A stretch of 64,000 bases of DNA. Origin: Austropuccinia psidii (lineage: Eukaryota > Basidiomycota > Pucciniomycetes > Pucciniales > Sphaerophragmiaceae). The notes under the pieces are model-generated. The model did not search any database. It saw nothing but the letters and a program-made list of their open reading frames with translations, and was not told the DNA's origin. Shown here in pieces: positions 34,120-46,745 of this stretch (its first letter is position 1; every line of letters begins with the position of its first letter). Made by a program: the position numbers and the translations under genes. The DNA is taken from contig JALGQZ010000018.1 of NCBI GenBank assembly GCA_023105745.1, positions 19,550,132 through 19,614,131 of the forward strand, in the 5' to 3' direction.

Positions 34120-34569
34120 TTTTCCACGTAGAAATTGCTTTTATATCTTTTTTAAAAATTTGAAATGAATAAAGAAATGAATAAAAAATAATAATAAAAA
34201 TAACTTTTTTTTTTATTGGTTTTTTTTTAATATTTTTTAATATCTTTTATATTTTTATTTTTAAAGAATAAAAAAAAATGAATATGATTCTTTTACAAAA
34301 TTAAATTATAAATTTTTTTTTTTAATTTATAAATTATCTTTTTTAATCACTAGAGTCACTCAAAGAAAGTTCTTGCAAGTCTAAGGATGTGAAAAAACCA
34401 CGTGTAAGACAGTACAATTGCTGGCCAAATGCCTCAATAGCTTTTAAAATCAATAAAATATAAAATTATTATATAATTTTATGATTATAAATATAATTTA
34501 TTATTGGATAAACCCAATTAGAATATTTTTAAAGGTCTTTTAAGTAAATATCATGGCCAGGCCCCCAAA

Positions 34570-36595
34570 TGTAAGGTTTGACTATGAAACAATAAGTAAA
34601 AATTACAAATTTATTACTTATTGTACTCTGAATGTCCTTATGAATTGAATAAATAAGATTAAAAATATAATAATAATAAATAATGATTATTATTATGGCG
34701 TAAAATAATTATATTATTAAATAAATATAATAATATAATTTATATTATGAAAATATAATATAATAAATAAATATATTAATATAAAATGATTAATATATTT
34801 AAAAAGCTCTTTATTATTGTTACCAACAAATAATAAAGGCGTAAAAAATTGCTTTTTATTAATAAGAAACAATTAATAACAATAATATTACTAATACTAA
34901 AGTTATGCATTAATATAAATACTATTTATATTAATTAAAGAATTATTAAGAGAGTAATAATAGAGAAATTATTATAATAAGAGAAAATAACCTACTTTTA
35001 ACACTTAATATAATAATTTTGAAATATTTTACGCCAAAAAATATAAATACAACTTTTTCAAATTGTATTTACAATAAAAATAAAGAAAATTACAAATTAT
35101 TCCGGATTTTAACGTGGAAATGAGTTTTTAAAGAGATTTTAAGCAAAAACAATTAAATAAATGATTTAATCACGTCAAAATAGATGATTACAACAAGGTG
35201 GTCTTTGGTCTTTAATAATATAATAGTTTTATATATAAAGAATAAAGAAATTACCTTTGATTTAATTGATTTGATGTTTTTGATGCGTCTGAGGGGAAAA
35301 TAGAGTAAAAAGAGCTCTATTTATAGTAAATACCTCCCTCCTAGAGTCCAACAGGCTTCTAGTAGACGTGTACTGATCATACCCACTGGAATTGATCAAT
35401 ATTTTAAGGTTTGGAGATGATTACATCATTATCAAACCATATTACATCATTATTACACCATTATTTAGAGTTATCACTATAACTCTAAGTTTGATGACAT
35501 CAGAGGCTTGGCAGAACCCTAAATTTCGTGGATTCTATTAGTTTTAATCATAAACTAATAGTATTCACCAATTTTATCACTCTTAAGACTGTTAAACTTA
35601 AATTAAGGTTACTGTGAGTGATCATAACTGCTCAAATTAAGCTCAAACTTTGATCCTCAATAACTTTCAAGATTTACACGCTACAGCAATTCAGAGAATG
35701 AACTTTGATAGCCTAGCATAACCTTATTATGCTGCCAAGAGCCTTTCATTACATCATCAAAACTTTAATCCTGATGATTTTTCTTGTAACTCATCTTTTC
35801 TGTCGAAATTCAATATTTTAAACTTCAAACCTTGATTTCAGGGGGTTATACCCTGAATTCAATAATACAAATTACATCATTCTTCACGAATGAACTAGTA
35901 GAATCCAACTGTATACTTTTTTTTAAGTTTGGAACACTTTCACAACAAAGTGGTCAACAGCTCTGTTGATTTTTATCAATATTTCATCATAGGTTTTAAC
36001 ATTTTTTATAATTTGTAAAATAAAGTTCATATCTGTGTTCTTACAGTAATTACGTGGTAACTTTATTTTTGGTTCATCATTCTATCATGTATAGCTTAGG
36101 AGATATTAGCTATGATCCTTGAGTATATGTGTTGACCAAAAAACTGCATATATTCAGGTTAATTCCTTAAGTATTAACTTTGGAAATTAGCTTATTAATT
36201 TTTTTATGTGTGGATTTTCGTGGGGAATCCACTTGTACAATTTATTTCACATGTTGTTTCATTAGTTCTTGAGATAAATAAGGCTTTATGGTTTTTATAA
36301 GGTATTATACCTTATAATTCATTAAATATTGACTTTACAGATATGCCATAAAAATGGTATATGTGTTTTTTACCCTGGGGAATCCAATGGTAAAATTTAT
36401 TTTGCATGTTGATCCATTTGTTTTTAAGTTAAACCAATTTTTGTACCAATTTATGGTATTTTTTGTATATTTAAGTAACTATTTTTAATGTATAATTATT
36501 CTAAGTAATTTTAATATAATTATATTAAAGGTATAACTATTCTGAGTCTTTTTTGTGACCTTATTGGGTATGTGGTCATATCTCAAAGGCTCACA
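34570..36595 (-). repeat. E2 5' LTR (right), 2026 bp
   Basis: Starts TGTAAGGTTTGAC and ends AAAGGCTCACA on the plus strand. It carries an extra 21 bases around 35430-35450 (a short duplication of the ATTACATCATTATxA segment) relative to the left LTR, plus scattered substitutions, so the insertion is not very recent. Confidence 0.92.
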
Positions 36596-36600
36596 TAATC

Positions 36601-36796
36601 CAACAGGTAAAGCTGCACCCAGGGCTTTCAACAGCGCTTACCACCACTATTCTATGATAGTAAAGCCCTTTAATTTTATTATAAACCCTTATTTCTTCAT
36701 AAAACACTCTTATTTTAAATCTTTTATCACGTGTCAAAATAACATTTAAAGTTGTCAATAGTCTAATTACTGCTTCATCATAGACTCAAACTCACA
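36601..36796 (+). repeat. E1 5' LTR, right part
   Basis: Continues the LTR interrupted at 26754, starting CAACAGGTAAAGCTGCACCC and ending AAACTCACA. The canonical end in E5 and S1 is CTGACA. Confidence 0.88.
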
Positions 36797-37381
36797 TTTT
36801 GGGGGCCTGGCCATGTTTTTTGACCTTCTTGGACCTTATAAGTGAGTTTTTTACTTATTTTCTTTATTTTTAGACAGTTGTTTTATTTTTTTTTCAGGTG
36901 TAACTCCTTCTTACAAATATATATTTATTATATATTTATCCTTATACTCATATTAAAAAGAGTACTTGTCACATGGCTAATAACCACAAGACCCTTATTT
37001 TTGGCGTGTTTTATATATAAAAACACTTTTTAGCCATTAATACAGTATTAATTTTTAATTAAATTAAGACACCTCATACTGATGAACCAACAGTGGAGGC
37101 GTAGTTGGGCAGATTGTTAACTCAATTACCCTCTTACATACCACTTTTTGACAGTTTACACTTGCTAATTACAAGTTATTCTGTAAGATATTGGTATACA
37201 AGCAGTATACCAAATATCAGTAAGCTGTATTTCTGACATGAGATTGTTAATTCAATTACACTGTCATTGTACAAGGTCATATTGTAGTAACATACAAGTC
37301 CAGAGGCCATTCTTAGATGTGCAAACAGCATTTTAAGAAGTCTTAACTGACATTAAGCCCTCTTTTTCCTGTTTGATTCAG
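36797..37381 (+). other. E1 primer-binding-like site and leader intron
   Basis: TTTTGGGGGCCTGGCCATG at 36797-36815 follows the LTR. The exon ends at A36841 before a GTGAGT donor; the intron (36842-37381) closes with a CTTAACTGAC branch-like site, a pyrimidine tract and GATTCAG. Joining gives A+TG, the start codon of frame A. Confidence 0.65.
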
Positions 37382-38231
37382 TGGAAGATAGCTTCATACC
37401 ACTTGAAAGCCAGTCACAGGCCAAAAAATCAGTGAAACCCTCAGAGCCAGAGGGCAGCAAAGGCAAAGGAAAGAGGCACAGTGAAGGCCTGATAACAGCA
37501 AGGAGGTGGACACCCATTGCCACTCAGAAGAGTAAAAAACCACAAAATTCTGCTTCAATACAAGGTAAACCAACCTTGATAGCTTGTACAGGGAAAATTA
37601 CTATAATTGACCCAGTTGTAACCTGCAAAGGTAAATTGCCCAAATCAGCAGACAACAAATTTGTACAAGGCACAGTCAAAGGTAGATGCCCTAATAACAT
37701 AAAGTCTTTGACTGCTTGCAAACACTAACATGTCACCTGTATACCTCAGAGATCTTGGCTTCCAAAGGAACCAGCCAGAGGACAGAGAAGGCTTGTCCAG
37801 AACCAGAAGACCTGGAACAGGACACCTTGGACACAGTAGTGGGTGGCAAAACAATGAGGACGATAATTTTAATCCTGCCATTCACACTACAATTCAATGG
37901 AGACCTCAAAACAGAGGACTGGAAAGACATGGATCAAGTTCTTCAGCTCCACCAACTCCTCAAGGATCTATTCCAATGGAGAATGGACAACAAGAGGTTC
38001 AACCTGGCATCTCACTGGGCAGAACTTGGAGCAAGTTGCCAGAAGATCTGTCTCAAAGAGATAGACTTTGAGGACCTTATGGTAATCGCCAAAGGTTGGA
38101 ATCCTATCAGGCATTTCAGACTCCTGGAGGCAAGGGCACAGAGCATAAGGGAGAATCAAGCAACTATCCAAGATATAGAAGAACAGTCAACCCAGACAGG
38201 GCCTACTAAGATGCCTTCAGGCTCACAATGA
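37382..38231 (+). CDS. E1 frame A protein (spliced)
   Basis: After the split start codon, the exons are 37382-37681 and 37750-38231, with a 68-nt intron (GTAGAT...CCTCAG) and matching phase, about 260 residues. The N-terminus is polar (MEDSF..., SEPEGSKGKGKRHSEG). The central part contains DWKDMDQVLQLHQLLKDLFQ, RFNLASHWAELGASCQKICL and KGWNPIRHFRLLEARAQ. It stops at TGA 38229, where E5 reads on (GGA), so the E1 copy may be shortened; a further stretch ending VKEVHKKQK continues to 38450 in the same phase. It overlaps frame B from 37976. The role is unknown; conservation with E5 in reading frame and with E2 and E4 in motifs supports translation. Confidence 0.6.
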
Positions 38232-41200
38232 GCAGGCCAAATCAGCTCTCCAGTGGCTTCAAACAATTCAGACACCAACAAATCAATGACCAGGAGTCAC
38301 CACTCTTCACAATTCCAGGAGGTTTCCAGGAGAAGAAAAGGATACAAGGGGAAAAACAAGACCTTTTTAAGCCAAAGGCAGAAAGAGTCAGACTCCATGA
38401 TCCAGGAGTTGTTGGAATTGGTGAAAGAAGTGCACAAGAAACAGAAGTAGTTGTAAACCACTCTAGAATCAGTAGTCCTATTAATAGAAATATTACCCCC
38501 ACTCAGAATGAACATAAAGTTATCACACCTGAGTAACTTAAACAGTGATGCACTGTGGTTACAAATGTCCCAATATGCTGAGCACACTCAAAAGCAGTTT
38601 GCAGAACTGGAAGCAAGCCATGAGAGGATGAAAACATTCACAGCCTCCATGGATAAAATTGTTAAGACTCTTCAAGAAGGACATGCTCAATTGAGAAAAG
38701 CCTCTGAAGAGACCAAAAAAAGACTGAATCTAGTTATTGAAGAACAACACCACAGAAAAAGGGACAGGGATTGTCTGGATCAAGACATAAACAAATTGTT
38801 TAATGTCTACCATAACTTGAAGCCCCAACCACAAGGCCAAGTTATGGATAATCCATATCAACCTGATGACATCAAACCAGATGCCATGTTGGTGAATAAG
38901 GCTAGATCTTTATCACAATACCAGGATGGAGATGACATGTCTTATTCAGAGAAGGAAGCCTTGGAACAGCTTCCTGAGGCTTCAAGCTGGCCCAAATTCT
39001 CTACAACAGGTGAATATCATCATATGGATCTCATAGACTATATTGATGGACTTTTCATTGATTTACCAAGCATACCGGATTACTGGATTACTGCTAGACT
39101 AAATAAAGCATTTAAAGGTCATGCTAGTATATGGTACACAGAAATGAAAGAAATCCATGGCAAAGGAAACTGGCCATGTTGGAAGAGTCAAATCACCCAA
39201 AAGTACAGTAATGGAACTCGGATATGGCAAAAGACCATGTCATTTGACAATGACAAATGCTCTGTGGACAAAGATCCATATGAGTTGTGTCTTAGATAGT
39301 CCAAATGACTTCAAGCCATTGACCCTCAGATAAACATCCAAATGAGGAATCACAAACTTCTGACACAACTGCCAGGAGAATTAGAGCCTGCAGTAAAATG
39401 CAGATGCAACCAAAATTTCACTCTAGATGACATTGGTAATACCTTACAAGACATAAGGAAAAGAACTAATATAGGGAAATTTTCCCCATATAAGAGCAGT
39501 GGTTTCAAAGAGAAACAAACTTTCAGGGTGGAGTTTAAAGACAAACCCAAAGAAAGAGTGGCAGAAGTGACAAAGAAGAACAATTCTTGTCACAATTGTG
39601 GCTTAAAAGACTACTATCCCAACAACTGTCCAAAGGCAAATAAAGAAGTCTATTCCATTGAGAAAGTCCCAGTGGAGGAATCCCCAACAGAAGATTCTGA
39701 ATCAGACTCCAAGGGTGATGCCATCAGAGAATCATCTGATGATGACCCAGACCCAAGAGAAGAATTTCTAGTAGAATACCAAGAGAAAACCTCACTAGAA
39801 ATTCGGGACATACAGTTGGAAGCCAGCATGCCACATGATACTGCCAATAAAAACTTGTGCAAACACACACAAGATGCACAAACATTCCTGGTTACACCAA
39901 CCAAAGGAATGGCATATATACATGCAACAGCCACTAAAATGACTGTCTGTATTGACAATGCTCAACATCCAGTGATCATTGATAGTGGGGAACACTGTTC
40001 CATAGTGGCCAGAAATTATTTGGATAGCCACTTGCAAATTGGGAAAAACAGCTCTTTCCCACCAAGGCAAAGAGCTTTGAAAGTGCCTCAGGAAAGATGA
40101 TTTCCATTGGTATGATTATCAAAGAGATAATTATACCCCACAGGAAGGGTAATATCAGACTCAACCCAGAGTTTGTAGTGCTTGATGATGCCCATATCCA
40201 AGGGTTCTTACTAGGAACAGACTAGCAGAGGATGTATGGCATAGACATTTAAAATAGTAAGAACAGCCATATTACCATTGGTACCAACAAGGAAAAGAAG
40301 TTTTCACTTGATATATATCAAATATCTAACCATGACCCACTAGAGGAGCTACTGAATGAGTTCAGGGAGGGCCAGTTTAGCACTACCCTCACCAATAAAC
40401 AAAAACTAAGTTTACTGAAGATGCTGAGGAAGAACAGACCAACATTTGCCATTGGTGAGGAACCACTAGGCAAGATCAAAGGCCATGATATAGAGCTATA
40501 TCTGGACGTGGAAAGACCTTATCTACCCATGCTCAGGAGACCTCCTTATCCAGAAAGCCTGGAAACCAGGAAAGAAATTGAAAAACTCATCAATGAACTC
40601 CTGGACATGGATGTCATAAGAAAGATTGGACATAATGAGATAGTGGAAATCACCACTCCTGTCCTAATCACCTGGCAAGATGGCAATTCTAGACTGCGTG
40701 GAGACTTTAGAGCTCTAAATAACTACACAAAAGCAGACAAGTACCCTAAACCTAGGATACCTCATGTCTTGGATAAACTGGCAAAAGCCAAATACATAAC
40801 CAAGATGGGTTGTATGAAAGGCTTCCACCAAAATGGAGTTAAACCAAGCTCCATGAAATTACTCATAATAATATGCCATATGGGCATATATGAGTACACC
40901 AGGATGCCATTTGGCATCAAAAATGCACCAGCCCACTTCCAAAGGATGATGGACACAGTTTTCAAGCACAAATATTGGTAGGTTGAATGGTAGGATATAC
41001 TGATGATATCATTATATACTCAGAGACATAGGAAGACCATGTACAATACATAGACACAGTGCTAAGGAAATGGACACCCATCAATCTGAAGATTTCACTG
41101 GAAAAGTAGAATTTTGGCCAATAAGAGCTACTAGCTCTAGGACATAAAGTCTCAGGTCTTAGTCTGGCAATTGACCAGAAAAAAGTAGCAGCAGTACCAC

Positions 41201-43579
41201 AAAAGCGAGTACCAAAGAGCATCAAAGAGATGCAATCTTTCCTTGGGTTTGCTAGCTACTACAGAAGCCACATCAAGAATTTTTCCCACATAACTAGTGG
41301 TTTATACAAGTTATGTTCAAAGGATGTAGTTTTTGAAATTACCAACAAAAGAAGGAATGAATATGAGAGGAGCAAACATTAACTCACAGATGCACCTGTG
41401 CTCATATTACCTGAATTTGAACTACCATCAAGTTATATATAGATGCAGCATGTAGCCAAGGCTTAGGAGCAGCCCATCACCAAAGGAAAATTGTGGATGG
41501 TGAACCAAGAGAGGGAGTAATATGTTACATCTCTAGGCAACTGAAAGATTCAAAGGCCAGGTATGGGGTCACCCAGACTGAATGTCTATGCTTAGTCTGG
41601 GCTATGGAGAAACTCCATTATTATCTGGAGGGTGCAGTCTTTGAAGTCTACACAGACTGCACAGCCTTGAACGCTTTACTGAACATGAATACTACAAATA
41701 GACACATGCTGAGATGGCAAATAGCCATCCAGGAGTATAGAGGGAACATGACCATCATATACAGAGAATGTAAAAGCCATACCAATTCAGATGGCCTCAG
41801 AAGATGGCCACTGGATAATGTCAAGAGCAATCCAGCTTATGTCTCTGAAGTTGCAGCCAAGATCCCTATCCATTTCATGGGAATAGATAAGAGGAGGAAC
41901 TTCAGATTTTCTGAATGGGCACCAGAAAGCGGTACCCTTGACAGTGGAAACACTGATTAAGAGGGAACAGAAACTCCCATATTGGGAATAAGTTCCTCAG
42001 AACTGCACAATGAATTCTTTAGTGCAGTACTGAAGTATTATGCCAAACACAAAAAGTGTGGCATATTACTACAACTCCTTCAGCAAAAGTACAGGAGTCC
42101 AGAGCTGGAATCCCAGCTGGAAGAACCCTGGTTGAGGGCCTTCAAGGATAACAACTTCTTCCTTGTGGATGGTCTGCTTTACCACAGAGATAAGCACACA
42201 AGTGCACTTACAGTGGTAGACAGAGACCACATCTCTCTGATCCTACAGGAATGTCATTACTGCCCCTATATGGGACACATGAGTGAAGACAGGACCAGAG
42301 AAAGGGTAGCCAGCACAGCTCTGTGGCCCAAGTGGGTAGAAGAGTTGAGTGAATGCATCAACACTTGTTAAATATTCCAAAGAGAAAATAGAAAACATGG
42401 GAAGAAGTATGGGTTACTTCAACATATAGAGGAACCCAAACACCCATGGGAGACCATCAATATGGACTGGGTCACAGGACATAACCCAGGAGGTAAAGAG
42501 AACTACAATGCCTGCTTGATAATAGTTGATAGGTTCAGCAAGAGCAGGAGGTGTCTACCATGCCATAAAGAGGACACAGCCATGGATACTGCTCTGCTAT
42601 TTTGGAATAACATCATATCTACTTGTGGAGTCCCTAACATCATCATTAGTGATAGGGACCCAAAATTCACATCTGAATTTTGGACAAACTTTTATGACAT
42701 GCTTGGCACCAAATTTGCATTTTCCACAGCTTACCATACACAAACAGATGGCCTAGCTGAAAGATGATCCATAAAATGGAGGATATCCTTAGAAAGTTAT
42801 GTTCCTATGGCATGGAATACAAGGACCGTGAGGGATACACCCATGACTGGGTTACCCTTCTACCCGCTGTCCAACTGGCTTATAATACAAGTCAGCACTC
42901 TACCACAGGAAAAACACCTGGAGTGGCAGAAAAAGGGGGGAATTGCCTACTGCCTGTGGATCACTTGAAGAAGAATCTTCTCACCATCCACCTCACAGCC
43001 AAAGACTTCCATGATATGTGGAAAACGGATTGTCACACAGCTGCCAAATTCATAGCTGAGGAAAAAGAATATAAGAAGCAGAGGTGGGACAAGACACACA
43101 TGGAACCGGACTTTAAGGAAGGGGACCAGGTGCTAGTGTCCACAATGAACTTTAATAATCTTAAAGGACCCAAGAAAATGAGAGACTCATTTGTAGGGCC
43201 CTTTACTATCATTAAATTGATAGGGAAAAATGCAGTGGAAGTCAAACTTACAGAGGAATTTACCAGAAAGCGCCCAGTCTTTCCAGTAAGTTTGGTCAAG
43301 CCATACTTCCAAACAGAGGAAGATAAATTCCCCTCCTGGAAGAAGAACCCCACACCACCTGATATAGTAGAAGTGCAGGACTTCTCTGGACCTTTGAGTG
43401 AAATAATCAAGGCCAGGAAGATCAGCCTTAATGGGAAGGATCAAAGACAATACCTAGTCAGATTCAAGAACCAGACAGCTGATAAAGACAAATGGTTGGC
43501 AGAAGATTCCATACCAGATAGGAACCTTCATCTAAGGAGGTTCAGAGCCTCTAGCAGGACTGGACAGCCTCATCTATGA
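37976..43579 (+). pseudogene. E1 gag-pol (frame B), many lesions
   Basis: Frame B starts at ATG 37976 inside frame A. It is stopped by TGA at 38069, a 2-base loss near 38525, TAG at 39297, TGA at 39306, a frame change near 40080, TAG at 40223 and others. Recognisable parts: coiled coil; capsid (WPKFSTTGEY, WYTEMKEIHG); CCHC knuckle CHNCGLKDYYPNNC (about 39589); protease IIDSGEHCSIV, with Glu after DSG where E5 has Ala; RT from 40421, with YTDD at about 40996 instead of YIDD; RNase H; a frameshift at about 41430; integrase ([22 protein letters not shown]) and chromodomain-like end ([17 protein letters not shown]). Dead copy. Confidence 0.85.
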
Positions 43580-43603
43580 TGAGCATTTTTTAGAGGGAGG
43601 GTA

Positions 43604-45027
43604 TGTCAGCCTGTGGCTCTGAACCAGAGCACAAGCATGACAGCCAAAATGCCATAAACCAATGGTATAGCCAAGATACCACCAAAGCTTGGAGCTGAGC
43701 CAAGTTAGCTCAAAAGGTATCAAACAAAGGAGGAAACTCACCCCTTTCTGAATATATAGGTCCCCTCACCATAGGACAAAGAATAACAAATTTATTTCTG
43801 CTCAAAGTTGTTGGTGAGCGTAAACCTTAGCTTTCACCTCTCATCTAAAATCCAGAAGGAGAGGCTTAACCCCATCAAATGGGTACTCATAATGAAGCTC
43901 TAAGCCAGGGCTATCCAATGGTACTAGCCAAACTGAGCTAGCACCAATATTACTGGAGTTATGGTCAATTTCAGGGCAAATAAGGGTGAACAAAACATCC
44001 ACCTCTTATCTAACTTCTACAGCTTTAGTGTGAGATACTTGAAGTGGGGTCTTTTTGGAAAGACCACAATCAGGGCTATCTGATGGTTTCATCCATTTCC
44101 CCATAGCTCAACTAGAACAAAAGTTATGGGGCAAATAAGCTCAATACAGCTTTTTGCCTATACCACACAAATGTACAAAAATCTTGTACATGGAATAACT
44201 TTGCCATATTTAATGATACCCATATCAAATGAGGTACCATTTTGTAGAGAACATACAGGACTACACACCAAACTCTTTTTGAGGTTTATATCTCAAGAAT
44301 TGACAAAGGGATGGCTGTTTTAAGGTCAGATTCCTACCTGCTGTCATATACAGCCTTACCATGGGTTCATGTCCCATAATCATGATTATGGGGTGTCAAA
44401 TAGACAAAAGAGCTTGTTTTAACTTCAATACCTCATATGTCAGCCAATACTGCGGTTTCATACAGTTTCTGTATGGAATTCTACGTGTCATACACGTCAG
44501 AACCAGGCTTTGAGGTCCCCAGATGAAAATTTTCACCCTGTATTGGTGCAAACTGCCCAGATGTGGTTTCAAAACCCCATCTGAGCCCAATACAGGCTAT
44601 ACAGGTCTTTGCAAACCACAAGCCTGTCCCAGAGAGTGAAAAAACCTTCACTTCCTCTACATGGAAAGGTCTAGCACCCATTTCACCCCATTTCAGGACA
44701 AAAAGGAGGCTTTTCACAGCCAGAATTGCTTTCCTCATCCTGCTCTTAAATTCCTATGTAGTACAACTGTCAAAAACAGTTATACTCTTGGAAAATAATC
44801 AGGTATAATTATCATCTTAATTATTGTAATCCAACAGGTAAAGCTGCACCCAGGGCTTTCAACAGCACTCACCACCACTATTCTATAATAGTAAAGCCCT
44901 TCAATTTTATTATAAACCCTTATTTCTTCATAAAACACCCTTATTTTAAATCTTTTATCACGTGTCACAGTCAGAGTTCAAGCTGTAAATAGACTAATTA
45001 CTGCTTCATCATAGACTCAACCTGACA
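43604..45027 (+). repeat. E1 3' LTR, 1424 bp
   Basis: Follows the polypurine tract TTTTTTAGAGGGAGGGTA, starts TGTCAGCCTGTGGCTC and ends CAACCTGACA. The next bases (TGGATACTAG) belong to the interior of the E3 LTR. Confidence 0.9.
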
Positions 45028-45827
45028 TGGATACTAGTGTGAAAAGGGTTTTAATTACTCTTTTGGGGTTTATCCATGGAAAAACATTAAGAATTGACAT
45101 GGCCACAGGGATCTAAGCTGCTCTTTACCTCCTTGGCACATCAAAGTAACAGCTTATTTGCTGGTTTCTTATTATTTAATGAGATCTTAACTTGGTAACC
45201 AAGTGCCCAAAAGGCTTTAGTATGCTAATGAGGCCAAGATCAGCCATTGATCCAAGCTTTAGAGCTGCCAATGCCTCAGAAGCTTCAGAAGTTGGGTACC
45301 CTAGCTCTCTTTGATGTCTTTTGTCCCCTTTGACTATTTTCATGTCAAAAATAGAAATTCAGGCTTCAAGACTGATATCCACTATGGGTGTACCAAAAGT
45401 GTATTTAAGAATACCATAATATTAAGTGCATAAACATGCATAACACTATTCTTAGTGTATATGTAACATGGCATTTCTCACATTCCCATTATTTAGGTGT
45501 GAAATTGAGAAAAACAAAAATTTTCACAATTCTGTTATGTGGTATTAATGATGTGGTATTGAAGTCTTTTCCATATTAGCACCTCTGAGAGTTAATTTAA
45601 GCTTATTCACTCTATGGAGTTACCCTAATGAACGTTTGTGTAGAATCCAAATCTGGCCTCAAATCCATGGATTTACTTACTGACAAAAAAGGTATCCATC
45701 TTTTTTGAAATAAAAAAAGATGAATTCTGAATATATAGATGACTTATGGGTTATGCAGAGCTCAAAATTGATTTTTAAAGGTATTTGTGGCCTCTTTGGG
45801 TATGTAAAATATACTTCAAGGCTCACA
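45028..45827 (-). mobile_element. E3 part 2: first 800 bp of its 5' LTR
   Basis: On the minus strand it starts TGTGAGCCTTGAAGTATATTTTACATACCC at 45827 and follows the E4 LTR to about position 57567 of this window, where E1 takes over. It is inserted into the integrase gene of E6. The LTR tip and gag of this element are at 23878-25530. Confidence 0.78.
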
Positions 45828-46740
45828 ATAGCAGTGTTTGATTGGTGCTGGTATGAATGGATGTCTTATATACCAATTCCAGTTCTGGTAAGAGATTACA
45901 CCAATCACCGGTGAACCCATCACAATATTCAAATCCAAGCTCATATACACAAACTCCTCTCACCATATACTCCAAGTTTTGGATCATTCTTTCAGCCAGA
46001 CCATCAGTTTGTGGGTGGTAGGCTGTAGGGAAGGACAACTTTGCTCCAAATAAATTGTGAATATTTGTCCATAGTGCTGAGGTGAATCTGGGGTCGCTGT
46101 CAATAATGATATTTGTGAACATTCCGGTACATGATATTAATCTATTAAATATTATAAGAGCTGTATCCATGGCTGTATTGTCCCTGTGACATGGTAGAAA
46201 GATTGGAGTCTTACTAAATCTATCAAAAATCACTAGGCATGCAGTATGGCTTCTATCACCCCCTGGTGGTAGGCCAGTTACCCAATCCATATGAACAATT
46301 TCTCAAGGTCTGCTGTGTTCTTGGATTTTCATCATATTTCCAAGTCTTTTGACAGTGGATTTATTTGCCTTTTGACATCTGTCACAATTTTGCAATACTC
46401 TGCAACATTTTTCAGCCAGATTGGTCACCATATACAGGTCTTTATCTTTTCTCTTGTCCTGTCCTCAAACAGGTGTCCTGAGAAGGGGCTGTCATGGCAT
46501 TTTTTCAGTATAAGATTTATTAAGGACCTTTCTGCCACTGTCATTACACATTTATGGTTAGTTCTGTGGTAAATTATACCATCCGGTAAGTGAAATCTTC
46601 CTTCATCATATGATTTTTTTCATATTTCATCTAAGGCAGGTATCAAAGAGTTTTCCTTACAGTATTTGGTAAGTAATTGGAATAGGATGCTACAATTGCT
46701 ATCTTGAGTATAGATGTTTCTTACTTACTCAGAGAATGTT
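45828..46740 (-). pseudogene. E6 integrase remnant
   Basis: Read from 46740: the linker after RNase H with a TAA (FSE*VRN), the zinc domain region, [51 protein letters not shown], and truncation at TSIHTSTNQT by the E3 LTR. SDRD has become DSDP, so the second core acidic region is altered. The other half of this element is at 56425-56762 beyond E5. Confidence 0.8.
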
Positions 46741-46745
46741 GTGTT

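Larger units (their letters stand above)
26755..36595 (-). mobile_element. E2: family II Ty3/gypsy nested in E1 LTR
   Basis: The element is 9841 bp, flanked by the target duplication TAATC (26750-26754 and 36596-36600). It has two LTRs, a polypurine tract and primer-binding-like site (34569-34552), with gag, protease, RT, RNase H and chromodomain on the minus strand. The integrase catalytic core is missing. It is one of the clearest nested insertions in the window. Confidence 0.93.
25531..45027 (+). mobile_element. E1: family I Ty3/gypsy, with E2 nested in 5' LTR
   Basis: E1 has a 5' LTR (25531-26754 plus 36601-36796), primer-binding-like site, leader intron, overlapping gag frames, pol, polypurine tract (AGAGGGAGGGTA) and 3' LTR (43604-45027). 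Without E2 it is about 9.65 kb, close to E5 at 9674 bp. The 5-bp flanks do not match (ATAAT on the left, TGGAT on the right), and about 1.1 kb of the host LTR is missing between them, so it is probably a recombinant of two insertions. Confidence 0.85.

Noticed and set aside
25531..45027. E1 as one clean insertion
   Set aside because: The 5-bp flanks differ and host LTR sequence is missing between them.
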